Shown: in pieces, positions 26,082-33,902 of the stretch
How the letters are laid out: each line of letters starts with the position of its first letter
How positions within the stretch are numbered: position 1 is the first letter of the stretch
NCBI GenBank assembly: GCA_029564115.1
Contig: JAKQQP010000247.1
Coordinates: forward strand, 1-51,708
DNA length: 51,708 nucleotides
Source: Candidatus Rifleibacteriota bacterium
GTDB taxonomy: Bacteria > Riflebacteria > Ozemobacteria > Ozemobacterales > Ozemobacteraceae
Direction: 5' to 3'
Position numbers and translations under genes: made by a program
The notes under the pieces: model-generated
What the model saw: only the letters and a program-made list of their open reading frames with translations
Told to the model about the DNA's origin: nothing
The model's database searches: none

Positions 26082-26552
26082 ATGATGTGTTGTAATGAAT
26101 GCCCGTTCAATCCTGTTGTCGGTAATGCTCCACAGCGATGCAGCAACCCCGTCTGCGCTCCATCAGAGAGTCGATGTGCAACCGGTTTTTGTGCCCGTAA
26201 CCTCGGCAGCCGTTGCATGCTCGACTATTACGTGATCAACCGCCTCTATCAAAACGATGAACTTGCGCAAAAGCTTGTATTTGAATCTCTCAGATCGGCT
26301 CTTATCGGGCGTGACCGCGCCCTGATCCTCTCTATTTTTCATGCGGCTGACGACCATCTGCGATTGCAACTCTGGCAATGGCTTGAAGCTTTTGAGCCCC
26401 GCAGTCTCTGGTTGCTTAACCCTGTTTTTGCCGCCGCCGGCTTGCCGGCCCTCGACAGTTTTATGAATATCGGCAGTCACCGAGCCAGATATCTGGACGC
26501 AATTATCTCGAACCCTTACATAGGCCGGGTCTATCAACACGCCTGTTTTTAA
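26082..26552 (+). CDS. Cys-rich protein A of a tandem paralogous pair
   Basis: A 156-aa protein (from ATG 26082, GGGAG upstream) with a Cys-rich N-terminus: CCNECPFN, then CSNPVC, C, C and C within 45 residues, suggesting one or more metal or Fe-S sites. The C-terminal two thirds is helical and aligns with the next gene (ILSIFHAADDHLRLQLW..., GLPALDS, VYQH). An in-frame TTG at 26067 is rejected because the SD lies after it. The family is not recognised; a redox or metal role is a guess. Confidence 0.7.
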   Translation: MMCCNECPFNPVVGNAPQRCSNPVCAPSESRCATGFCARNLGSRCMLDYYVINRLYQNDELAQKLVFESLRSALIGRDRALILSIFHAADDHLRLQLWQWLEAFEPRSLWLLNPVFAAAGLPALDSFMNIGSHRARYLDAIISNPYIGRVYQHACF

Positions 26553-26571
26553 GATGAATAAGGAGCTGCGT

Positions 26572-27054
26572 ATGAACTGTGACAAATGCCCTCTCAACAT
26601 TGATTCTACAAACTACCAGAAGCAACTGTTCGTTAAAATGCCTGCCCACGCCAGAGAATTATTCAGCTGCAACAATGGCATCTGCTTCAAAAACCGCACT
26701 CTCGAGCAAAGTCGCGACATATGTTCACGCGATCTCTGGGTTCTTACCTTCATCGGTCACAAAGACGAGTTTGCCCTTGAAAACGCCAGCGCAACTCTCG
26801 ACAATCTTGTTGCTGGCGGGCACTCAGAGCTGCTCTGCACCCTGTTCGAAAATGCCGATTATGAAACCAGGCGCAGCCTCTGGTTGCGCATGACTCTTCA
26901 CTACCCTGAACGACTTTATATGTTCGACTGTTTGTTCGAACGCGAATGTCTGCCGCCTCTCGAAAGCAGTCAGAGCACAGAAGATCTTCACATATACCAG
27001 CATTATATGTTGTTCGGCCCATATTCTACCCAGGGGAGCCACGATGACTTATAA
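26572..27054 (+). CDS. Cys-rich protein B, paralog of the upstream gene
   Basis: A 160-aa protein starting MNCDKCPLN, so it shares the C-x2-CP-x-N opening with its upstream neighbour. A second Cys group follows (C-x5-C, then C). The tail aligns clearly: LCTLFENADYETRRSLW, CLPPLES and IYQH match the other copy at equal spacing, proving duplication followed by divergence. AGGAG precedes the ATG at 26572. It overlaps the next gene by 11 nt, so A, B and the SLOG-type protein form one unit. Confidence 0.72.
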   Translation: MNCDKCPLNIDSTNYQKQLFVKMPAHARELFSCNNGICFKNRTLEQSRDICSRDLWVLTFIGHKDEFALENASATLDNLVAGGHSELLCTLFENADYETRRSLWLRMTLHYPERLYMFDCLFERECLPPLESSQSTEDLHIYQHYMLFGPYSTQGSHDDL

Positions 27055-27637
27055 TGAAACCATGACGAAGTTTGCACTGCCAATGTTGATTTCGGGCGGT
27101 CAGACCGGTGTAGACCGCGCTGCCCTGGACTTTGCTCTAAGGGCCGGCATAAACTGCGCCGGGTGGTGCCCCCTCGGAAGAAAAGCCGAAGACGGGCCGA
27201 TCTCAGCTATTTATCCGCTGAAAGAGACACAATCAGAAAAATATCAGCAGCGTACCCGACTGAACGTGAAAGATTCAGATGCCACACTCATCTTAACCGA
27301 CGGTGGCCCGTCAAGAGGTACTGCGCTGACCGCAAACCTTTGCCTGCATTACCGCAAACCGTTTTTCGTATTTGACTTTGCCAAAACAGCAAATGAACGT
27401 CAAAAGCATGCCTCCCGACGTTTTTTTGAACCGGCAATGCTGGAACAGGCAGCGAAATGGCTGGGCCGTATACAGCCGCATATTCTCAATATTGCCGGCC
27501 CGCGAGCAAGCGAATGCCCGCAGGCTGCAGTGGTGACTCCAGACATTCTCGGTCTGCTGCTCAAAAAATCAGAAGCGCTTAAACCTGAATGGCCCCCGGC
27601 AAGACCTCACACTCCAGACCTGCCTGCAGACCAATAA
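27044..27637 (+). CDS. SLOG-superfamily protein, putative molybdenum carrier
   Basis: A 197-aa protein with the signature ISGGQTGVDRAALDFAL and GWCPLGRKAEDGPI, then LTDGGPSRGT, typical of the putative molybdenum-carrier (MoCo carrier) family, a Rossmann-like SLOG relative of YpsA and LOG. Members bind a nucleotide-like ligand or Mo cofactor; the exact job is unsettled. GGGGAG precedes the ATG, which lies inside the end of the Cys-rich gene. The Pro-rich C-terminus is unusual. Confidence 0.85.
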   Translation: MTYNETMTKFALPMLISGGQTGVDRAALDFALRAGINCAGWCPLGRKAEDGPISAIYPLKETQSEKYQQRTRLNVKDSDATLILTDGGPSRGTALTANLCLHYRKPFFVFDFAKTANERQKHASRRFFEPAMLEQAAKWLGRIQPHILNIAGPRASECPQAAVVTPDILGLLLKKSEALKPEWPPARPHTPDLPADQ

Positions 27638-27676
27638 AAAACCGGCGGGCCCGCCACAGGCGACCCGCCGGTCTTT
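27638..27676. terminator. Bidirectional terminator between convergent genes
   Basis: ACCGGCGGG (27641-27649) pairs with CCCGCCGGT (27664-27672) around a 14-nt loop. An A6 run lies on the left and TCTTT on the right, so both transcripts can end here. Confidence 0.85.
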
Positions 27677-27695
27677 AATCAGCTCAGAGCAAGCT

Positions 27696-29003
27696 TCAAT
27701 AATGATATTGCAGCATTCCCTGCAAACGGTAGTCATAACCAAAGAACATATCGTTGCTCAGAGCAATCGGTGCAGCAACGGTCAGAGACATCCCCGGCTT
27801 CACGTGATAGCGCATGCCAAGCGTAAGATCTGTGCTGCGACCATTGTTAACGCGATTATAAAAATTAACTTCACCCATGAAAGTGAACGATTCATTGGCG
27901 CTGTAATCAAAACCTGCGTTTACAAAAACCCCTTCGTGATTGGTGTTGCCGTCACCAGCCTGGTAGCCGCCATTCAGGTGAATGTTGCCGCCTTCCTTGC
28001 GCTTGCTCGACAACCCGGCAAATATTTCCCAGGCATTGTTGGTATCGGTGTTGCCAATATCGATGTCACTGGTGGGAAAAATGGCGCCAAGCCCGAGACA
28101 AGATGCCATCTCTTCATTCTGCGAAGAGAATTTGAGGCGCAGCTGGGCATCGCCCATACCTGAGTCTGAACCATCGCGAAAGTTATAAGTGATCGGAGCG
28201 AAAACATCGTAAGATTCAAAAGGCAGCTTAAAAGCCACTTCAAAGTTTTCCCCAGCGTAGGTCATCAGAATCGGGAATTCCCAGAAGTCGGCATCTTCAC
28301 CGCCCTTCAGACGTTCTCCATCACGACGGGTGATTTTGTTCCAGACCATGCCGAAGGCGGTCGAAAACATATTTTCACCGAGGGGGTAAGCGGCAAAAGT
28401 ATTTACCAGACCCGTCAAACCATTGAACGAAACGTGATTGTCGCTCTCTTTTTTTCTCACCCGCTGATCGCCGGGCAAAATTATCTGTGGCAGGCCAGAC
28501 TCAGAGTAAAGTACGGCATCGTTTCCCTGAGTTACCGGCGGCAAAGGCAGAGAGGTGCTCGGCGCAGGGTTCGGAGCCGTAGTCGGCGGCGATGAAATAT
28601 ACCTGCTGCGCTGACGATAGGTTACGCCCTGACCCTTTTCGTAGTCAGTCGAAGGTATCTGCAGAACCTGGCCAATTTTTATTTTGGCTGCATCGCTGAT
28701 ACCATTCGCTCTGGCGATCTCTTTCCATTTCGTTGTAGTTCCGAAAAACTTTTTCGAAATAGAACCGAGCGTATCGCCCTTTCTTATTGTGTATGACTGA
28801 TAGCCGGTCGAAACCGAATCTTCTTCGACCCAGCTGCTGTCAGCATTCACCGATGGCTGCGCTTCATAATAAAAGTCACTCTCAGGCGGCGCCATAGAGT
28901 AACCTTCGGGTGCCTGGTAATCATAAAATTGGCCGAAGGCTGTCGAAGCCATGGCAAGCATGAGAAAACCAGTCAGAAGGTATGAATTATGCCGTTTATT
29001 CAT
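27696..29003 (-). CDS. LysM-domain outer-membrane beta-barrel protein
   Basis: This 435-aa protein has a signal peptide (hydrophobic core LLTGFLMLAMASTAFG, about 1-24). A LysM peptidoglycan-binding domain follows at about 69-117 (YTIRKGDTLGSISKKFFG...IKIGQVLQIP), then a Pro/Ser linker. From about 190 to the end it has alternating beta-strand character ending LQYHY, typical of an outer-membrane barrel. It should tether the outer membrane to the cell wall; the barrel's cargo is unknown. An AAGGA SD is partly inside a short GGAAC/GTTCC hairpin beside the start. Confidence 0.82.
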   Translation of the reverse strand: MNKRHNSYLLTGFLMLAMASTAFGQFYDYQAPEGYSMAPPESDFYYEAQPSVNADSSWVEEDSVSTGYQSYTIRKGDTLGSISKKFFGTTTKWKEIARANGISDAAKIKIGQVLQIPSTDYEKGQGVTYRQRSRYISSPPTTAPNPAPSTSLPLPPVTQGNDAVLYSESGLPQIILPGDQRVRKKESDNHVSFNGLTGLVNTFAAYPLGENMFSTAFGMVWNKITRRDGERLKGGEDADFWEFPILMTYAGENFEVAFKLPFESYDVFAPITYNFRDGSDSGMGDAQLRLKFSSQNEEMASCLGLGAIFPTSDIDIGNTDTNNAWEIFAGLSSKRKEGGNIHLNGGYQAGDGNTNHEGVFVNAGFDYSANESFTFMGEVNFYNRVNNGRSTDLTLGMRYHVKPGMSLTVAAPIALSNDMFFGYDYRLQGMLQYHY

Positions 29004-29017
29004 GGAACTTCTGTTCC
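29004..29017 (-). promoter_or_regulatory. Hairpin covering the SD of the LysM barrel gene
   Basis: On the minus strand GGAAC-AGAA-GTTCC lies directly before the ATG and includes part of the AAGGA SD. A 5-bp stem with a tetraloop could dampen initiation. Confidence 0.3.
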
Positions 29018-29178
29018 TTTCAGTTTTAAGAAACCTAATGTTTCGTAGAATCGGGTAATTACACTTTCCCGTTTTCCACTATCGGATGTTTTCAGAAAAT
29101 CTTTAATCGGCCGGCCAAAAAATATCTTCAAAAATTACGTAAAAAAGAGAATCTTTCTGTGGCTGGTATCATATAGGT

Positions 29179-29206
29179 TTGACACATTGTTTAGTGCTGT
29201 GATAAT
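29179..29206 (+). promoter_or_regulatory. Promoter of the PIN-PhoH gene
   Basis: Perfect -35 TTGACA (29179-29184), 16-nt spacer and GATAAT (29201-29206), preceded by TGT. The leader is about 40 nt. Confidence 0.75.
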
Positions 29207-29251
29207 TTCAAGCGGAGTACAGCTCAAAATTCCAGGACAGGAAATCACTTA

Positions 29252-30571
29252 ATGAAAAAAACCTTTGTGGTTGATACCAACGTAATTCTTCACAGTCACC
29301 AGGCCCTATTCTCATTCAAAGAACACGATGTAGTAGTTCCACTGGGTGTAATTGAAGAACTCGATCGCTTCAAGGGAATCAACGATGAGCGGGGTCGCGA
29401 AGCACGACAGGCCTCGAGAGAACTCGACAACCTGAGAGAACAGGGCAATCTGGCCAACGGCGTTGCACTGTCGACAGGTGGTACTCTGCAAATCATGATC
29501 GACTCCGAAACCGAAATACCTCACGGCTTCGGGCTCGACAGTCACAAAGTCGACAACCGCATCCTGGCATGTGCCCTCACCCTCAAAAAAGCCGGCCGCA
29601 ACCCGATTTTAATCAGTAAAGACATTAACTGCCGTATCAAAGCCGACGCCCTGGGCATTGCCGCTGAAGACTTCGAAACCAACAAAGTCGATATAGACGA
29701 ACTCTACTCAGGCTGGCGCGAACTGGTGATGCCAGCCAGCCGCATCGAAAACTTTTTGCGTGACGAAGGGCTCGTCTACGAAGAAAACGACCTGTTCAAG
29801 AATGAATTCATTCTTTTGAAGGCAGCCGAAAACGAGAATAAAACTGCATTGGCCAAATATGACGGCGTGCAGCGCAAGCTTCTGCCCCTGTTTCATCTGA
29901 ATTCAAGACCCTGGGGTGTTGAACCAATGAACCTGCAGCAGAAATTCGCCATCGAACTGCTGCTCTGCAACGAAATTCAACTGGTAACCCTGGTTGGCCG
30001 CGCCGGTACTGGTAAGACTCTGCTGGCGCTTGCCTGCGGCCTACAAAAAACTATTGATGAACATCTTTTCCGCAAATTGCTGGTCAGCCGGCCAATCATG
30101 CCTCTCGGCAAAGACATCGGCTACCTTCCCGGCTCAAAAGACGAAAAGCTCAGTCACTGGATGCAGCCCATCTTTGACAATCTTGAATTTGTCATGGACC
30201 GCCTTTATAAAAATTCTGACGACGTCGACAAGAAAATCCGTTTCCTGATCGAATCTCAGAAGGTGCAGATCGAAGCGATCACCTATATCAGAGGTCGCAG
30301 CATACCCAAACAGTATCTGATCGTCGATGAGGCTCAGAACCTTACTCCTCACGAAGTCAAAACAATCATCAGCCGAGCCGGCGAAGGCACCAAGGTTGTT
30401 TTAACCGGTGACCCATACCAGATCGACAATCCTTACCTCGACAGTTCTTCAAACGGTCTGAACTTCGTTATCGAAAAATTCAAAGACCATAATCTTTTCG
30501 GTCATATCATTCTGAACAAGTCTGAGCGCTCGTCGCTTTCAGCTCTTGCATCCGAACTTTTACAAAACTGA
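29252..30571 (+). CDS. PIN-PhoH fusion protein (PhoH2/YlaK type)
   Basis: A 439-aa protein with a PIN RNase domain (VVDTNVILH, VIEELDRFK, VDNRILACAL, ISKDINCRIKA; about 1-150) joined to a PhoH P-loop ATPase (GRAGTGKTLLALACG, PIMPLGKDIGYLPGS, YLIVDEAQNLTP, TGDPYQID). PhoH2 proteins are RNA helicase/RNases. The PIN acidic residues and both Walker motifs are intact. The gene has its own TTGACA promoter and is followed 20 nt later by pseudopilin genes. Confidence 0.93.
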   Translation: MKKTFVVDTNVILHSHQALFSFKEHDVVVPLGVIEELDRFKGINDERGREARQASRELDNLREQGNLANGVALSTGGTLQIMIDSETEIPHGFGLDSHKVDNRILACALTLKKAGRNPILISKDINCRIKADALGIAAEDFETNKVDIDELYSGWRELVMPASRIENFLRDEGLVYEENDLFKNEFILLKAAENENKTALAKYDGVQRKLLPLFHLNSRPWGVEPMNLQQKFAIELLLCNEIQLVTLVGRAGTGKTLLALACGLQKTIDEHLFRKLLVSRPIMPLGKDIGYLPGSKDEKLSHWMQPIFDNLEFVMDRLYKNSDDVDKKIRFLIESQKVQIEAITYIRGRSIPKQYLIVDEAQNLTPHEVKTIISRAGEGTKVVLTGDPYQIDNPYLDSSSNGLNFVIEKFKDHNLFGHIILNKSERSSLSALASELLQN

Positions 30572-30591
30572 CTGAAAGAGGTGACTGGCTG

Positions 30592-31509
30592 ATGTTTCTG
30601 CCCGACAGACGAGCCGTAACCTTCATCGAAATAGTTGTAGCGGTGGCCATCCTGGCGGTCGCCCTGGTTCCGATGTTCGGGCTGATCAGCCGTCAGACGG
30701 TAGAATCAGACAAAAACGCCTCCGAGGCTTTTGCCATCAACAAAGCCTCGGAGATACTCAACGCCATTCTCGACAATGTTCCGTTTGCCGCTCTGCGTCA
30801 GGGAAACCCCGGCTATATCAAGATTGACGATCTTGCCGGTATGGAGAGATACTCGCGCTACAACGCCAGCTGGGCCAAAAAGCTTGTGCCGATGCTTTTC
30901 CCTGGCTCAAGCAAAGAAGCGGCTGGCTACCCCTGTCGTGGCATAACCAAAGACTCACGCGGCATTCACTACCTGATACATCTCCGCGTCGAAGACGTCA
31001 CCTCAGAAAAAAAGCCACCGAAACCCGAGAGGCTCCAGATTGGCAGTTCATTCCCCGAAAGCAACCCGAAAGATTTTGCCGAATCGACAGAAATGTCATT
31101 TGCCTTTTTGCGCAACCCGGCCCTGCTGTCCGACGGTTCATGGATGCAGGATTACGCCGCCGATACCTCTGAAACTGGCAAACCGTTAACAGAACTCGAC
31201 ATCGGCAACGGCAACGGCAAAGGCATATCAGAGGCACCCGGCAATATTTATCTCGACCAGGGCATGGAAGGGCTCGATGCCAACGCACCTCGCTTTGTCA
31301 ACCCGACCGCCGAGCGCTATACGCCCAAAATGGTCTCAGAAAAAACCGCCTATGAAAGCAGCGAAAAATTCGCCTGGTGCCCCATGAAAAAACTGGTCGT
31401 TCAAATACAATGGAACCTCGACCAGCGTTATTTCACCACCCCGGAAGAAAAGAACGGCAGAACACAGCGTATACACCTCATGACTATCAAGGGAGATATC
31501 GACGGATGA
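30592..31509 (+). CDS. Type II secretion/pilus pseudopilin (GspI-like)
   Basis: A 305-aa minor pilin with the N-terminal signal RRA, then VTFIEIVVAVAILAVALVP, i.e. a prepilin-peptidase site with Glu at +5 and a 20-residue hydrophobic helix. Ala instead of the usual Gly occupies -1. GAGGTGA serves as SD. The large C-terminal globular part is not recognised. Its stop overlaps the next start (ATGA), so the minor pilins are coupled. Confidence 0.8.
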   Translation: MFLPDRRAVTFIEIVVAVAILAVALVPMFGLISRQTVESDKNASEAFAINKASEILNAILDNVPFAALRQGNPGYIKIDDLAGMERYSRYNASWAKKLVPMLFPGSSKEAAGYPCRGITKDSRGIHYLIHLRVEDVTSEKKPPKPERLQIGSSFPESNPKDFAESTEMSFAFLRNPALLSDGSWMQDYAADTSETGKPLTELDIGNGNGKGISEAPGNIYLDQGMEGLDANAPRFVNPTAERYTPKMVSEKTAYESSEKFAWCPMKKLVVQIQWNLDQRYFTTPEEKNGRTQRIHLMTIKGDIDG

Positions 31510-32366
31510 CCCGAAAAATAGGTTCCCGACAAGGTATAGCTATTGTAGTAGCCCTTTTTTTCTGTTTTTGTCTGTTGATTCTCTTCGTTACAATGATGTT
31601 CAGGCAATCAAGTACCTCCGGGCACAACAAACTGACGATTCAGGAACGCCAGGCCTTTTTTGCCGCCAGAGCCGCAATGCAGCATTTTCTGGTAAAAGCA
31701 AAACTTTTCCCGACCGAATTGTATGACGCTGTTGAATTTGCCCAGGGCAAAAATCCTTTATGCAACTTTACGGAATTTGAAAATATCACAGAAAGCGGTC
31801 AGAATGCTTTTGAAGCAATGAGCAGCCGTCCAGAACTCTACGTAAGAGTTCTGCCGTCTCGCGAGTTCGACAGTGATAAAAAAACCAAATATTATTATTA
31901 CCCGTTACCCGGCAAAAATGCTTTTGTGAGGCTGGGCAGCTACCATAACCCCGACTACAGATTTTTAGCGCCAGGGCTGGCCGTATCTGACCCGGAAGAA
32001 CGTTACACAATGCCGCAGGCTCCAGCAGGCGATTTGAAACCAGGCAAGTATCTCAAGTATTATATCCGTGACTGCAGCAACCTCGCCGGCGATGGCAGCA
32101 GGCTGCAGCCCCCCCTCGAAATGAGGGCAGCCAAAAATATCGGCAATATCAATGACTTCGACATCACCACCCAGGATGGATACCCCTACACCCTCAATTA
32201 CAGAGTCAACGAAGTCAGAATTCAATCCATTAAAGGCCTCAAAAAATACGGCGAAGAAGCCATAGAAGTCTGTGTCGAGGGCCTGATCAAAAATTTCCAG
32301 GGCAAAACCACAACACAAACTCAAAAGCGCGTTCAAAAAATTACCCGCAAAGGGTCGATCGACTGA
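31506..32366 (+). CDS. Minor pseudopilin (GspK/PilX-like)
   Basis: This 286-aa protein starts with a short basic leader, SRQG, then IAIVVALFFCFCLLILF: a prepilin-type helix lacking the +5 Glu, as in GspK and some PilX tip pilins. The helix is followed by a long globular domain I cannot identify. The ATG at 31506 (overlapping the upstream stop) is chosen over an in-frame ATG at 31377 because the pilin signal begins there. Confidence 0.75.
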   Translation: MTRKIGSRQGIAIVVALFFCFCLLILFVTMMFRQSSTSGHNKLTIQERQAFFAARAAMQHFLVKAKLFPTELYDAVEFAQGKNPLCNFTEFENITESGQNAFEAMSSRPELYVRVLPSREFDSDKKTKYYYYPLPGKNAFVRLGSYHNPDYRFLAPGLAVSDPEERYTMPQAPAGDLKPGKYLKYYIRDCSNLAGDGSRLQPPLEMRAAKNIGNINDFDITTQDGYPYTLNYRVNEVRIQSIKGLKKYGEEAIEVCVEGLIKNFQGKTTTQTQKRVQKITRKGSID

Positions 32367-33106
32367 TGAACAAAAAACACCAGCGAGCCTTCACTCTTGT
32401 AGAAGTGGTCATCGCCTGTGCCGTGATGGCTTTATTCATGACCGGTGTCTATCAGCTCTTCATCGGCGGCAGTAAAACCGCCGGGCGGGCACAATGGATC
32501 AGCGGCACTGTAGACCAGTTACGCAATACTCTGAGCCTTCTGAGTCGCGAAATACGCAGCGCAACCTACCCTACCACTTTATTTTCAGACACTTTTTTCG
32601 ACCCGTGCGACAACCCCGACCCCAAAATACCCGGCGAATTTTACCTGCGCATAGTTAAAGACGGCGAACCGATCAATACTCCCGGCAGCGGTGAACTCAA
32701 AATCATGTCGTGGGTAGTATGTGAACCCGAAAAACCCAAAAATCAGCCGGGCAAAATCGTTAAGAACCAATTGTTCCTGGACTTCGTGCAAAATGTCAGA
32801 GGCACACCAGTTGGCAATCTGCGCATAAAATCAGAAGCATTTTTTTACAGCACCGATGCAAAAAATGATTACGCCAGATCTGGCAAACTTAACCTGACCC
32901 CGATCCCGGAAGAAACCCGCACAAAAGTGCTGGTCAACGACGTTCAGTTTGTCGAATTTTCGGTAGCCGGCACCCTGCCGCCTGAAAAACCTGTGGACTT
33001 TTTTCCAATTTCCGTTAAAATACGTACTCTATACCCCAAGGATGAAAAAGTTTTTAAAGAAAATTCGATTATGGCAACTCCTCAGGTTGGCATCGATACC
33101 TTTTGA
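32366..33106 (+). CDS. Pseudopilin (GspJ/PilW-like)
   Basis: A 246-aa pilin with QRA, then FTLVEVVIACAVMALFMTGV: prepilin-peptidase site with Glu +5 and Ala at -1, as in the first pseudopilin of this set. The following LSLLSREIRSATYP segment matches GspJ-type proteins. Its ATG shares one base with the upstream stop. Together with the two preceding genes it would form a pseudopilus tip complex; the major pilin is not in this window. Confidence 0.82.
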   Translation: MNKKHQRAFTLVEVVIACAVMALFMTGVYQLFIGGSKTAGRAQWISGTVDQLRNTLSLLSREIRSATYPTTLFSDTFFDPCDNPDPKIPGEFYLRIVKDGEPINTPGSGELKIMSWVVCEPEKPKNQPGKIVKNQLFLDFVQNVRGTPVGNLRIKSEAFFYSTDAKNDYARSGKLNLTPIPEETRTKVLVNDVQFVEFSVAGTLPPEKPVDFFPISVKIRTLYPKDEKVFKENSIMATPQVGIDTF

Positions 33107-33128
33107 AACTGGCAGATAGTGTTTAAAA

Positions 33129-33887
33129 ATGGCTAAACAATGGCACCAACTAGAAAAGCTTGACCACAAAGCGCTTAAAAAGCTGCAACTGGAACGGGAA
33201 AAGGCCCAGAAGCTCGCCCAGGAAGCAGAAGAGAAAAAGCGCCGCATGGTCATTGGAGTCATCGTTCTTGCCGCAATACTTGTGCTCAGCATTTTCATCA
33301 TGATGATGCGCAAGCGATCGGCCGCTCTCGCCTTCCAGGAAGAACGCAGCAAACTTCTGTTCTCGCGGGTAACTGAGTTTTCCGGCAAAGTAGAGCACCG
33401 TCACATCGGTGCCTGGGACAGGCTGACCGAAAAATTTGAGTTCGACAAGGAATATTCATTCAAAACTTCGCCAGAGGGCACTGTAACAGTACAGATGCAG
33501 CTCGAAAATCAGGTCAAGATCGCCGGCAAATCAGAAATGACGATAATGCCGCCTCTTCTGGCTGCAAAAGAAAATAAAATCGAAAAAGAGCCGATGCTGT
33601 TGAAACGCGGTGACCTGACGGCGGCAATTTCACTCGACGGACGAGGAATTCTGGTCATAGAAGCTTCTGATGTTCTGGTGACAGGCGCTTCCGGGTTATT
33701 CAAAGTCATTTATGACGACGAAAAAGACCGTGGCGAAGTCGTTGTTAAGAACGGCCTGGTAGAAGTCGGCAAGAAACGTGGTGGCGGCAAGCCGGTCAAG
33801 GTTTCGGGTTTTTACAAAGTCACCTTTGGCGGCGGCGAAATCAGCACACCCACTCAGGCCAGCGTAATTCAGTACGACTGGCGCTGA
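33129..33887 (+). CDS. Membrane-anchored FecR-like protein
   Basis: A 252-aa protein with a charged cytoplasmic helix (1-38), one membrane helix (about 40-60) and an external domain of about 190 residues. The end (FKVIYDDEKDRGEVVVKNGLV) resembles the second half of a FecR domain. It follows the pseudopilins by 22 nt and may be a pilus-associated or envelope component. No SD is obvious. The fold assignment is moderate, the role unknown. Confidence 0.65.
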   Translation: MAKQWHQLEKLDHKALKKLQLEREKAQKLAQEAEEKKRRMVIGVIVLAAILVLSIFIMMMRKRSAALAFQEERSKLLFSRVTEFSGKVEHRHIGAWDRLTEKFEFDKEYSFKTSPEGTVTVQMQLENQVKIAGKSEMTIMPPLLAAKENKIEKEPMLLKRGDLTAAISLDGRGILVIEASDVLVTGASGLFKVIYDDEKDRGEVVVKNGLVEVGKKRGGGKPVKVSGFYKVTFGGGEISTPTQASVIQYDWR

Positions 33888-33902
33888 TAAACCCACACAA
33901 CA

